DNA of 42,694 bases from Streptomyces mayonensis. GTDB taxonomy: Bacteria; Actinomycetota; Actinomycetes; Streptomycetales; Streptomycetaceae. Position 1 is the first letter of the stretch, and each line of letters begins with the position of its first letter. Where the stretch lies: the NCBI RefSeq assembly GCF_018982965.1, contig NZ_JACBYP010000072.1, positions 1-42,694 of the forward strand, given 5' to 3'. The notes under the pieces are model-generated. The model saw only the letters and a program-made list of their open reading frames with translations. It searched no databases and had not been told where the DNA came from. This document shows positions 9,502-17,863 of the stretch, in pieces. A program made the translations under genes and the position numbers.

Positions 9502-11913
9502 TCAGGAGGACGGGGACGAGGACGCGGAGGCCGAGGGCCGGGAGCCCTGGGCGCCCTTCTTCAGGAAGCCCATGTCCTCGTAGACCGGCGTCTCGAAACC
9601 GAACGCGCCCGCGTTGGCGAGGTTCTTGCGGGCCGCCGTCAGCTGGGGGCGCTGGTAGAGGGGGAGGGAGCCGGCCGCCGCCCAGATCCGGGAGTCGGCC
9701 TTGCGCAGCAGGTCCCGGGCCTCCTTGCGGTCCAGTGTCGACATCGCGCGGTCGAAGAGCTGGTCCACCTGGTCGGTGCCGACCCGGGTGTAGTTCTGGG
9801 CCACGTTCAGGGAGCCGTCGGCCGCCGGCACGGGCTTGGCGTAGATGGGGCGGGCGTCGGTGGCGGGGAAGGCGGTGGCGGGCCAGGAGTAGAGCGCGAG
9901 GTCGTACTCGCCGGAGGCGATGTGGTCCTTGAAGTAGCTCTCGTCCGGCACCTTGGTGATGTCCGTGTCGATGCCGATCTCGTCGAGCATGTCCGAGACC
10001 CGGCCGGCGACGGTGCGCAGCGCCTCGGAGCCGGGGCCGGAGGGGAGCACGAAGCGGAGGGTGAGCGCCTTGCCGTCCTTGGCGACGGGGGCCGCCGCGG
10101 CGGCCGGTGCGGCCGTGCCCTTGGGGGCGTAGGCGCCGGGGGCGCCGCCCTGCGCGGTGTTCTTGCCGCTGCTGTGCTTCTCGCCGCTCTCCCGGTCGGC
10201 GTCATCGTCGTCGGCCTGCGCCTCGCCGGCGGCGTTCTTGCCGTCGTCGCCGCCGTCACCGGCGCCGCTGCCGTCGCTGCCGTTTTCGCCGCTGTTCTCG
10301 CTGCCTCCGCCGTCCTGGCCGTCTTCCTCGCCGACGATGTACGTGCCGTCGTCGCCGTCGCCGTCGCCGCCGTCGGACTTCTTCTCGTCCTTGTCCTTGC
10401 CTCCATCCGTGTCCTTGTCCTTGTCCCCGTCCTTCTTGTCCTTGTCCTTCTCTTTGTCCTTGTCGCCCTCGGCGCCGGCCGCCTTCTCGCCCTCCTCCGT
10501 CTTCTTCACCGGTCCGCCGGGCACCCACCCGGCGTCCGCGAGCAGGGCGCGGGCCTCCTTGGCGTTCTGGTCGCCGAGTGCGCCGCTGCCGTCGGCGTAG
10601 GCGGGCTGGCCGGCCAGCGCCACATGGCTGCCCACGGGCTCGGTCGGCAGGCCCAGGGGCTTCAGCACCGCCTCGGCCAGCTTCTTCCGGTCCAGGGCGC
10701 GGGCCACGGCCCTGCGGACGCGTTCGTCGGCGAGGGGTCCTTCGGCGCCGTTGAGGGCGAGCTGGGTGTAGGCGGGCTCCAGCGACTTGCGGACCTCGTA
10801 GCCGCTCAGGGCCTGCTGCCGGCGCTGGGCCTTCGCCTCCGTCTCGCGCCGCTCCTCGCGGGCGAGGACCTCCTCCTCGGCGGCCTCCTCGTCGGAGCCG
10901 TTGGCCACGGCCCAGGAGCGCAGCGCCTGCGCCGCGGACCTGCCCTGGCCCCCGGCGAGCGGGGAACCGGGGGCGCCCGCGGCCGGGGTGCCCTGCGGGC
11001 CCATGAGCGGTGTGCCGGTGCCGGCGTCGCGGGGGCCGGCGGCCAGGCCGACCTCGTCGGCGGTCTCCGGGTCGATCTCCGCGAGGTCGAGGTCGCCCGC
11101 GACCAGCTCGGAGACGCGTTTGTCGCGGGGGACGGCGCGCAGCACGATCTGCTCCAGCTTGGCCGGCTCGCCCCACCAGCGCGGATTGCCGGCGAGTACG
11201 ACCTCGTCGCCCTTGGTGTCGACCTTCTTCACCGCGAACGGCCCGGCGGTGACCTTCAGCTCGCGCCGGGCGCCGTCGTTGAAGGCGTCCGGAGTGCCCG
11301 TGACGTCCTTCGGGTACAGCGGCGTGAACAGGGACTGCCAGTCGGCGTAGGGGCGGCTGAAGGTGACCTTGACCTCGAGGTCGTTGGCGCCGCGCTCCAC
11401 CTTCTCGATGCGGTCGTAGCCGGCGTTGCGCGCGGTCCAGTAGGCGCTGTCCTTGCCGGACAGGGCGCGCCACTGGGCGGCGAAGTCGGCGGCGCCGATC
11501 TCCCGGCCGTCGCTCCAGACGGCCTGCTGGTTCAGCTTGTAGACGACGACCTGCTTGGGCTCGGTGTCGACGACCTCGGCCGACTCCAGGTAGTCGGGGT
11601 TGCGCACCGGCCGGCCGGTCTCGTCCGTCCGGTACATCGAGGGCAGTACGGCCTGGGCGACGCGGGTCGTGGTGGCGTCGGCGTCCGCCTGGAAGGCGTT
11701 CAGCGTCTCCGGCACGGTGTCCACGGCCCAGCGCAGGGTGCCGCCGTCGGCGACCCGGGCGCGGGAGGCGGCGCCGACGTCCTGTGCGGCGAGGGGCTTG
11801 CCCGGCGGTTCCTCGGAGGTGCAGCCGGCCAGCGCGGTGACCGCGAGGAGGCCCGCGGTGAGGAAGGCGACCGAGCGCGTGACGGCGCGCGGTCCGACGC
11901 GGACGTGGGACAT
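9502..11913 (-). CDS. Orphan peptide-binding lipoprotein with large charged insert
   Basis: Family-5 extracellular solute-binding lipoprotein (803 aa; typical members are 520-600). The start at ATG 11913 has GGAGGT 8 nt upstream and a lipoprotein signal ending LAGC (Cys31). The SBP fold begins near residue 48 (GGTLRWAVDTVPETLNAFQAD). The excess length is two low-complexity inserts: an Ala/Gly/Pro then Glu/Arg-rich piece in the middle, and about 140 residues (470-612) of Lys/Asp, Asp/Gly and Ser/Gly repeats between ALLADAGWVPGG and LTLRFVLPSG. No permease or ATPase genes accompany it, but the BldK importer is 3 kb downstream beyond typA. It may share that importer or act as a sensor; both are inference. 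Confidence 0.85.
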   Translation of the reverse strand: MSHVRVGPRAVTRSVAFLTAGLLAVTALAGCTSEEPPGKPLAAQDVGAASRARVADGGTLRWAVDTVPETLNAFQADADATTTRVAQAVLPSMYRTDETGRPVRNPDYLESAEVVDTEPKQVVVYKLNQQAVWSDGREIGAADFAAQWRALSGKDSAYWTARNAGYDRIEKVERGANDLEVKVTFSRPYADWQSLFTPLYPKDVTGTPDAFNDGARRELKVTAGPFAVKKVDTKGDEVVLAGNPRWWGEPAKLEQIVLRAVPRDKRVSELVAGDLDLAEIDPETADEVGLAAGPRDAGTGTPLMGPQGTPAAGAPGSPLAGGQGRSAAQALRSWAVANGSDEEAAEEEVLAREERRETEAKAQRRQQALSGYEVRKSLEPAYTQLALNGAEGPLADERVRRAVARALDRKKLAEAVLKPLGLPTEPVGSHVALAGQPAYADGSGALGDQNAKEARALLADAGWVPGGPVKKTEEGEKAAGAEGDKDKEKDKDKKDGDKDKDTDGGKDKDEKKSDGGDGDGDDGTYIVGEEDGQDGGGSENSGENGSDGSGAGDGGDDGKNAAGEAQADDDDADRESGEKHSSGKNTAQGGAPGAYAPKGTAAPAAAAAPVAKDGKALTLRFVLPSGPGSEALRTVAGRVSDMLDEIGIDTDITKVPDESYFKDHIASGEYDLALYSWPATAFPATDARPIYAKPVPAADGSLNVAQNYTRVGTDQVDQLFDRAMSTLDRKEARDLLRKADSRIWAAAGSLPLYQRPQLTAARKNLANAGAFGFETPVYEDMGFLKKGAQGSRPSASASSSPSS

Positions 11914-12303
11914 CTCTGCTACCTCCGGAAGGCCGCGGCCGTGGTGTGCGCTCGGGGCGGCATGTCGCGCGGTGCGCGTTATGCCGCGGTACGCCTTGTT
12001 TGCGGGTTGTTTTGCGGTATTGAAGTTGATCATTTGTATCCGGGCGAGGGATGCGGCCACTGAAGAGGAAACGGTTCGGCCGCGCTCGGAGACACGGCGA
12101 CGGCGGCGCGCAACGCCACTCGTGCGGCGCAATGCCACCCGTGGTGCGCCGATCCGCCCCGGCCAATCGCTGCACATCCCTTCCCAGCGGCAGGTGTGAC
12201 GCGCGACACTCGCAGGCGCATGAGCGTCGCCACCCAGGGTCCGGCCCCTGCCGTGCGTCCTGCGGACGTCCGGCACCAGCTCCGGCGGAAGCGAGGTCAC
12301 GTC
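11914..12303. other. 390-bp divergent intergenic region
   Basis: Separates the lipoprotein gene (minus) from the small coiled-coil gene (plus). An A/T-richer patch at about 12000-12045 probably holds the promoters, although no convincing -35/-10 pair was seen. The CGGACGTCCG palindrome is at 12263-12272, 32 bp before the plus-strand start. The frame of the 12304 gene is open back to a GTG at 12196, but that start lacks a good Shine-Dalgarno site. Confidence 0.6.
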
Positions 12304-12594
12304 ATGTCCGTGCACGACGACCTGTCATCGGTGCAGCGCAGTCTCGACGACCTGTCCCGGTCGGTGACCCGGCTGGAGCAGCAGCTGGGCAGCGGCGACC
12401 TGGAGGTCCGCCGGGTCCGCACCGACACCGACCACCTGCGCGAGAGCGTCGCGCTGCTGCGGGCGGCGGCGGCCGCGCCGGACGCGCCCAGGCGCCCGGA
12501 CCTCGTCCCGATCCCCGACACGCCGTACGACGGCTCGCTGTGGACGGACTCGGACGACGAGGGTCTCGGCGCCCGCGACCGCCGCGCCCCCTAG
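12304..12594 (+). CDS. Small coiled-coil hypothetical protein
   Basis: A 96-residue protein of unknown function. Residues 3-55 form heptads with regularly spaced Leu/Val (DDLSSVQRSL, SRSVTRLEQQL, TDHLRESVALLR), consistent with a coiled coil, followed by an Ala/Pro-rich linker and an acidic tail (DSDDEGLGARDRRAP). ATG 12304 is preceded by GAGG and follows many non-coding-looking codons, so it is preferred over GTG 12196. It precedes the succinate dehydrogenase genes by 163 bp of tandem GC repeats. Its position fits a small gene I recall at this point in S. coelicolor. No catalytic motif is visible. Confidence 0.7.
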   Translation: MSVHDDLSSVQRSLDDLSRSVTRLEQQLGSGDLEVRRVRTDTDHLRESVALLRAAAAAPDAPRRPDLVPIPDTPYDGSLWTDSDDEGLGARDRRAP

Positions 12595-12596
12595 GA

Positions 12597-12700
12597 CCCG
12601 TTCCGGGAACCGGCTCCCGGGGCCCGTTCCGGGAACCCGCTCCCGGGGCCCGCTGCGGGAATCCGTTCCCGGGACCCGTCCCCGGACGCGCTCCCAGGCC
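12597..12700 (+). repeat. Four 26-bp self-complementary tandem repeats
   Basis: Units start at 12597, 12623, 12649 and 12675. The first two differ at one base, the third and fourth progressively diverge. Each contains an inverted repeat such as GTTCC-g-GGAAC plus a CCCGGG core, so the array can fold into successive hairpins. It sits between the coiled-coil gene and sdhC and probably acts as a terminator array. Confidence 0.75.
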
Positions 12701-12757
12701 CCGTCCCGGGGAGACGAGACAGGTCCTCAACCCGACCCGACCGACCGGAGTCGCCCA

Positions 12758-13594
12758 GTGGCCACTGGTACGGAACCGCCAGCTACCGAAGACCATCCCC
12801 GGGGCGGGGGCGTCCACACCCGGACGCGCGCCGCCATCCGCGCCCCGCACCTGCGCACCGACCGCTGGTGGCTGGCACCGGCCGCCACCGCGGCGGGCCT
12901 GCTGGCCTTCGTCGTCTACTCGACCTGGCGGGCCTTCGCGAACGCCGACTACTACGCGGCCCCCTACGTCTCGCCCTTCTACTCCCCCTGTCTGGCGGAG
13001 AACTGCGCGCCGATGCGCTCGGGGCCCAACTGGGAACTCCTCGGCTCCTGGTGGGGCGTCTCCCCCGCGATCATCATCCTGATCTTCCCGCTCGGCTTCC
13101 GCCTGACCTGCTACTACTACCGCAAGGCCTACTACCGGGGCTTCTGGGCGTCCCCGCCGGCCTGCGCGGTGGCCGAGCCGCACAAGAAGTACACCGGCGA
13201 GACCCGCTTCCCGCTGGTCCTGCAGAACATCCACCGGTACTTCTTCTGCGCGGCGCTCCTGGTCGCGGTCGTCCTGACCTACGACACCGTGCTCGCCTTC
13301 CGCGACGAGCACTACGCCTGGGGCCACATGGGGCTCGGCACGCTGGTCTTCCTCGCCAACATCGCGCTCATCTGGGCGTACACCCTTTCCTGCCACTCCT
13401 GCCGGCACATCGTCGGCGGCAAGCTCAAGCACTTCTCCCGGCATCCCGTGCGCTACCGGGCGTGGCAGCTGGTCGGCCGGCTCAACGCCCGGCACATGCA
13501 GCTCGCCTGGGCGTCCCTGGTCAGCGTGGCGCTCGCCGACTTCTACGTGTATCTGGTCGCGTCCGGTGTCTTCGACGATCCGAGGTTGTTCTGA
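12758..13594 (+). CDS. sdhC: Succinate dehydrogenase membrane anchor (Sdh1 type)
   Basis: Membrane subunit (278 aa, about five helices) that anchors the SdhAB dimer and passes electrons to menaquinone. GTG 12758 has ACCGGAG 7 nt upstream. It is not related to the classical heme-b SdhC/SdhD pair. Length, gene order and paired Cys resemble the Mycobacterium Rv0249c-type anchor, for which I recall a membrane-embedded Rieske-type [2Fe-2S] cluster. Here C212-H-S-C215-R-H217 and C78/C83 are candidate ligands, and His residues also occur in QNIHRYFF and GHMGLG. Its stop overlaps the sdhA start (TGATG), so the three genes form one coupled operon. Confidence 0.8.
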   Translation: MATGTEPPATEDHPRGGGVHTRTRAAIRAPHLRTDRWWLAPAATAAGLLAFVVYSTWRAFANADYYAAPYVSPFYSPCLAENCAPMRSGPNWELLGSWWGVSPAIIILIFPLGFRLTCYYYRKAYYRGFWASPPACAVAEPHKKYTGETRFPLVLQNIHRYFFCAALLVAVVLTYDTVLAFRDEHYAWGHMGLGTLVFLANIALIWAYTLSCHSCRHIVGGKLKHFSRHPVRYRAWQLVGRLNARHMQLAWASLVSVALADFYVYLVASGVFDDPRLF

Positions 13595-15570
13595 TGTCCG
13601 TGGTCGACCGGCAGGATTGGGACGTCGTCGTGGTGGGCGCGGGCGGCGCCGGGCTGCGCGCCGCGATCGAGGCCCGCGAACGCGGCGCCCGTACGGCCGT
13701 GATCTGCAAGTCGCTGTTCGGCAAGGCGCACACCGTGATGGCCGAGGGCGGCATCGCCGCCGCCATGGGCAACGTCAACTCCGGCGACAACTGGCAGGTC
13801 CACTTCCGCGACACCCTGCGCGGCGGCAAGTTCCTCAACCAGTGGCGGATGGCCGAGCTGCACGCCCAGGAGGCGCCGCAGCGGGTGTGGGAGCTGGAGA
13901 CCTGGGGAGCGCTGTTCGACCGGACGCAGGACGGCCGGATCTCGCAGCGCAACTTCGGCGGCCACGAGTACCCGCGCCTCGCCCACGTCGGCGACCGCAC
14001 GGGCCTGGAGCTGATCCGCACCCTCCAGCAGAAGATCGTCTCGCTCCAGCAGGAGGACTTCCGCGAGACCGGCGACCACGAGTCCCGCCTGAAGGTCTTC
14101 CAGGAGTGCACGGTCACCCGCGTCCTCAAGGACGGCCGCAGCGTCTCGGGCGTCTTCGGCTACGAGCGCGAGAGCGGCCGCTTCTTCGTCCTCCAGGCAC
14201 CCTCCGTGGTGATCGCCACGGGCGGCATCGGCAAGTCCTTCAAGGTGACGTCCAACTCGTGGGAGTACACCGGCGACGGCCACGCCCTGGCGCTGCTGGC
14301 CGGGGCGCCGCTGCTGAACATGGAGTTCGTGCAGTTCCACCCGACGGGCATGGTCTGGCCGCCGTCGGTCAAGGGCATCCTCGTCACCGAGTCGGTGCGC
14401 GGCGACGGCGGGGTGCTCAGGAACTCCGAGGGCAAGCGGTTCATGTTCGACTACGTCCCCGACGTCTTCAAGGAGAAGTACGCCGAGTCCGAGGCCGAGG
14501 GCGACCGCTGGTACGACGACCCGGACCACAACCGGCGCCCGCCCGAACTCCTCCCCCGCGACGAGGTGGCCCGCGCGATCAACGCCGAGGTGAAGGAGGG
14601 CCGGGGCTCACCGCACGGCGGCGTCTTCCTCGACGTGTCGACCCGGATGCCCGCGGAGGTGATCAGGCGCCGGCTGCCCTCCATGTACCACCAGTTCAAG
14701 GAGCTGGCCGACGTCGACATCACGTCGGAGGCCATGGAGGTCGGACCGACCTGCCACTACGTGATGGGCGGCATCGCCGTCGACTCCGACACGGCCGCGG
14801 CGCGCGGGGTGCCGGGGCTGTACGCGGCCGGTGAGGTGGCCGGCGGCATGCACGGCTCCAACCGGCTGGGCGGCAACTCCCTGTCCGACCTGCTGGTGTT
14901 CGGGCGCCGGGCGGGCCGGTACGCGGCCGAGTACGCGGCGGCACGACCGGGCGGCGCGGACGACGGGGGCGACAGGGGCGACGGGGTCCGCGTCCCGGTC
15001 GACGACGCCCAGGTCGACGCGGCCGCCGCGGAGGCGCTGCGGCCGTTCTCCGCCGAGACCCACGAGCCCGACGAGGGCCCGCCGGAGAACCCGTACTCCC
15101 TCCACCAGGAACTGCAGCAGACCATGAACGACCTGGTCGGCATCATCCGCCGCGCGCCGGAGATGGAGCAGGCCCTGGAGCGGCTGGCCGAGCTGCGGGT
15201 GCGCGCCCGCCGGGCCGGAGTGGAGGGGCACCGGCAGTTCAACCCCGGCTGGCACCTCGCCCTGGACCTGCGGAACATGCTGCTGGTCAGCGAGTGCGTG
15301 GCGCGGGCGGCGCTGGAGCGCACCGAGTCGCGCGGCGGTCACACCCGCGAGGACCACCCGTCGATGGACCGGCGCTGGCGCCGGGCCAACCTGCTGTGCT
15401 CGCTGGCCGACCCGGCGGGCGAACTGGCGGCGACGGACCCGAAGCGCGGGCGGATCTCGCTCGAGCGGCAGACCACCGAGCCGATCCGGCCCGACCTGCT
15501 CGCCCTCTTCGACAAGGAGGAGCTGGTGAAGTACCTCGGCGACGACGAACTGGAGGGCCTGGGCGGATGA
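13594..15570 (+). CDS. sdhA: Succinate dehydrogenase/fumarate reductase flavoprotein subunit
   Basis: Catalytic flavoprotein (658 aa) that oxidises succinate to fumarate at the cytoplasmic face. The dinucleotide-binding motif VVVVGAGGAGLRAAIEA is at residues 11-27, the His for covalent FAD (His46 in KAHTVMAEGG) is present, and substrate-site motifs include FHPTGMVWPP and GGMHGSNRLGGNSLSDLL. The C-terminal helical domain follows a short acidic linker near residue 455. ATG 13594 overlaps the stop of the membrane-anchor gene, and the sdhA stop overlaps the sdhB start by ATGA. The length matches the mycobacterial Sdh1 flavoprotein more closely than the canonical 580-residue SdhA. Confidence 0.95.
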   Translation: MSVVDRQDWDVVVVGAGGAGLRAAIEARERGARTAVICKSLFGKAHTVMAEGGIAAAMGNVNSGDNWQVHFRDTLRGGKFLNQWRMAELHAQEAPQRVWELETWGALFDRTQDGRISQRNFGGHEYPRLAHVGDRTGLELIRTLQQKIVSLQQEDFRETGDHESRLKVFQECTVTRVLKDGRSVSGVFGYERESGRFFVLQAPSVVIATGGIGKSFKVTSNSWEYTGDGHALALLAGAPLLNMEFVQFHPTGMVWPPSVKGILVTESVRGDGGVLRNSEGKRFMFDYVPDVFKEKYAESEAEGDRWYDDPDHNRRPPELLPRDEVARAINAEVKEGRGSPHGGVFLDVSTRMPAEVIRRRLPSMYHQFKELADVDITSEAMEVGPTCHYVMGGIAVDSDTAAARGVPGLYAAGEVAGGMHGSNRLGGNSLSDLLVFGRRAGRYAAEYAAARPGGADDGGDRGDGVRVPVDDAQVDAAAAEALRPFSAETHEPDEGPPENPYSLHQELQQTMNDLVGIIRRAPEMEQALERLAELRVRARRAGVEGHRQFNPGWHLALDLRNMLLVSECVARAALERTESRGGHTREDHPSMDRRWRRANLLCSLADPAGELAATDPKRGRISLERQTTEPIRPDLLALFDKEELVKYLGDDELEGLGG

Positions 15571-16364
15571 GCGGCTACGAGGCCCGCTTCAGGGTGTGGC
15601 GCGGTGACGTGGAGGGCGGTGGCCTCGAGGACTTCACGGTCGAGGTCAACGAGGGCGAGGTGGTCCTCGACATCATCCACCGCCTCCAGGCCACCCAGGC
15701 CCCCGATCTCGCCGTGCGCTGGAACTGCAAGGCCGGCAAGTGCGGCTCGTGCTCGGCGGAGATCAACGGGCGTCCCCGGCTGCTGTGCATGACCCGCATG
15801 TCCGTCTTCACCCGCGAGGAGACGATCACCGTCACGCCGCTGCGCGCCTTCCCGGTGATCCGGGACCTGGTGACGGACGTCGGCTTCAACTACACCAAGG
15901 CGCGCGAGGTCCCGGCCTTCGTGCCGCCCGCGGAGCTGGGACCGGGCGAGTACCGGATGATGCAGGAGGACGTGGACCGCTCGCAGGAGTTCCGCAAGTG
16001 CATCGAGTGCTTCCTGTGCCAGGACACCTGCCACGTGGTGCGCGACCACGAGGAGAACAAGCCGGCCTTCGCGGGCCCGCGCTTCCTGATGCGGGTGGCC
16101 GAGCTGGACATGCACCCGCTGGACGCGGCCGAGGACACCGGCCTGGACCGCGGCCGCACGGCCCAGGACGAGCACGGCCTCGGCTACTGCAACATCACCA
16201 AGTGCTGCACGGAGGTGTGCCCCGAGGGCATCCGCATCACGGACAACGCGCTGATCCCGCTGAAGGAGCGGGCCGTCGACCGAAAGTACGACCCGCTGGT
16301 GTGGCTGGGCTCGAAGATCGGCCGCCGGACTCGTGACGGGGACCGGGGCCGGGACCGTTCCTAG
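15567..16364 (+). CDS. sdhB: Succinate dehydrogenase iron-sulfur subunit
   Basis: Electron-transfer subunit (265 aa) with three Fe-S clusters. [2Fe-2S] ligands are C54, C59, C62 and C74 (CKAGKCGSC...C). The [4Fe-4S] motif is C145-IE-C148-FL-C151-QDT-C155. The third cluster motif is C208-NITKCCTEV-C218-P. ATG 15567 overlaps the sdhA stop by 4 bp, giving fixed stoichiometry with the flavoprotein. The gene ends exactly where a convergent gene ends: the palindrome CTAG supplies both stop codons. From memory the order anchor-flavoprotein-iron-sulfur is that of mycobacterial Sdh1. Confidence 0.95.
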   Translation: MSGYEARFRVWRGDVEGGGLEDFTVEVNEGEVVLDIIHRLQATQAPDLAVRWNCKAGKCGSCSAEINGRPRLLCMTRMSVFTREETITVTPLRAFPVIRDLVTDVGFNYTKAREVPAFVPPAELGPGEYRMMQEDVDRSQEFRKCIECFLCQDTCHVVRDHEENKPAFAGPRFLMRVAELDMHPLDAAEDTGLDRGRTAQDEHGLGYCNITKCCTEVCPEGIRITDNALIPLKERAVDRKYDPLVWLGSKIGRRTRDGDRGRDRS

Positions 16365-17596
16365 CCGACCCAGTCGTCCCGGTACGACGCCCAGTCCTCG
16401 TCCGTCGCCGCGAAGTCGATGTACGCGGCGACGCCGAACCTCTCGCGGTCGGCGTCCGTACGGGACAGTCCGAGCCGGACGCCTCGGACGGCGGCGGCGA
16501 CGGTCTCGGCGTGCGCCCAGTGGCCGAAGCGGTTCTCGTGGTAGAAGGGCAGCCCCATCAGCAGGTGGGTCGTGGGCGGGGTGACCTCCAGGGCCAGCGA
16601 GGTCTGCTGGGCGACGTAACCGCCGTACAGGCTCTCCAGCGGCTGCATCGTGTCGTACGACATGACGGCGATCTGGTCGACGCGGCGGGCGACCCGGCCG
16701 AAGAACTCCTGCGACCACCACTTGGGGTGTCCGGCGACCGTGCCCCAGAAGGAGTGGAAGCCCGGGAGCGGGTCGATCTGGTGGGCGGCGACGGACAGTT
16801 GCGCGCCCCGGGCGCGGGTGACGGCGCGGACGTCGTCCAGGAGGGAGAGGTAGTTCCCGTCGCCCGAGTGCAGCGGCTCCAGGTCGAGGTGGACGCCGTC
16901 GTAGCCGACGTCCAGGACCTGGCGGGCCGAGCCGACGACGGCGGCGCGGGTGGCGGCCTTCTCCAGACGCATGCCGTCGGGGCTCTCGGTGGCGAGGACG
17001 TCGCCGAGGAACGCCTGGACGCGGACGCCGGGCAACTCGCGGTGCACGCCGTCGACGAACCAGCGGGCCTTGGGGTACAGGCCCTCGGGCAGGGTGCCGT
17101 CGTGCTCCATGGGGCCGGTGTGGACGTAGAGGTCGCGGATGCCGGTGGTCTTCAGGCTCCGGGCCAGCGCGGTGAGGTCCGCGTCCTTCTTGCGGCCGTC
17201 GACCCAGGCGTGGCCGAGCCAGATCGCGTCGCGGTTGCGGGTGCGGGTGCCTTCGGCGGGGTCGCCGGTGTAGTTGACGCGCAGGGCGGTCTCGGCGGTG
17301 AGGAGGGGGAGGAGCAGGACGAGGAGGACGGCGAGGGCGGTTCTGCGGATGCGGACGCGGGTGCGGGTGCGGGTTTCTGTTCGTGGGGTGGCCTCGGCCT
17401 CGGCTTCGCCTTCGGCGTCCGGGTTCCCACCCGCGCCACCCGTGCGGCTTTCGTCGTCAAGTGCGGGTGGCCCCGGTGGGGGCTGGTCGCCGTCGGCGGC
17501 CGACGGTTCGGTGGTGCTCGGTTCGGTGTCTGTCGGTTCGGTGGTGCTCGGTTCCGTGGTTCTCGGTTCCGTGGTTCTCGGTTCCGTGTGGTCCAC
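16361..17596 (-). CDS. Membrane-anchored GH18-like glycoside hydrolase fold protein
   Basis: A 411-residue protein with a disordered cytoplasmic N-terminus made of Thr-Thr-Glu-Pro repeats (residues 8-33), an acidic/Arg-rich linker, one membrane helix (about 85-101) and an extracellular TIM-barrel-like domain. The barrel carries YDGVHLDLEP, which keeps the D-G-x-x-x-D-x-E pattern of family-18 glycosidases, and VDQIAVMSYD on a later strand. The true start is GTG 17596 with GGGAGGGG just upstream; an open frame runs 65 codons further but looks non-coding. The substrate is unknown; a cell-wall or chitin-type glycan is a reasonable guess. It converges on sdhB with shared CTAG stops. Confidence 0.75.
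   Translation of the reverse strand: MDHTEPRTTEPRTTEPSTTEPTDTEPSTTEPSAADGDQPPPGPPALDDESRTGGAGGNPDAEGEAEAEATPRTETRTRTRVRIRRTALAVLLVLLLPLLTAETALRVNYTGDPAEGTRTRNRDAIWLGHAWVDGRKKDADLTALARSLKTTGIRDLYVHTGPMEHDGTLPEGLYPKARWFVDGVHRELPGVRVQAFLGDVLATESPDGMRLEKAATRAAVVGSARQVLDVGYDGVHLDLEPLHSGDGNYLSLLDDVRAVTRARGAQLSVAAHQIDPLPGFHSFWGTVAGHPKWWSQEFFGRVARRVDQIAVMSYDTMQPLESLYGGYVAQQTSLALEVTPPTTHLLMGLPFYHENRFGHWAHAETVAAAVRGVRLGLSRTDADRERFGVAAYIDFAATDEDWASYRDDWVG
17505..17592 (-). repeat. 15-bp tandem repeats encoding TTEP units
   Basis: Imperfect 15-bp units of the type ggttccgtggttctc repeat about five times and encode the Thr-Thr-Glu-Pro repeats at the N-terminus of the GH18-like protein. Copy number is likely variable between strains. 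Confidence 0.7.
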
Positions 17597-17719
17597 GGTG
17601 TCCCCTCCCTGTGGGCCGGCTCCGGTCGCGGTGGCCGGTCGCCGCGCATACGCTCCGAGCGTGGTGCCGGCAGGGACGACTCGAACCGGTGTTCCGGTTG
17701 CGGTCGGGGGTGCGTGGCG

Positions 17720-17863
17720 ATGATCTCCGTCGACCTGGTGCCGCCCCTGGTCACGGCCGGGGCGGTCCTGCTGCTGGCCGGGTACGGCCACGTACGCCGC
17801 GTCCGGCGGGCCCGGAGCCGGACGACTCCGGGGCGGGCCGCGGGAGGCGTCAGAAGAGGCTGA
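17720..17863 (+). CDS. Possible 47-residue single-pass membrane protein
   Basis: Short frame encoding a hydrophobic helix (VDLVPPLVTAGAVLLLAGYGHV) followed by an Arg-rich tail, the usual layout of a small inner-membrane protein with a cytoplasmic C-terminus. It may start at ATG 17720 or GTG 17714, both with a GGGGG stretch upstream. It converges on the SpoIIE-type gene, overlapping its stop by 14 bp. No family is recognised. The helix-plus-basic-tail pattern is the only support. Confidence 0.35.
   Translation: MISVDLVPPLVTAGAVLLLAGYGHVRRVRRARSRTTPGRAAGGVRRG

Noticed and set aside
7110..9932. 940-codon plus-strand open frame
   Set aside because: Antisense to typA, whose GTPase motifs are unambiguous.
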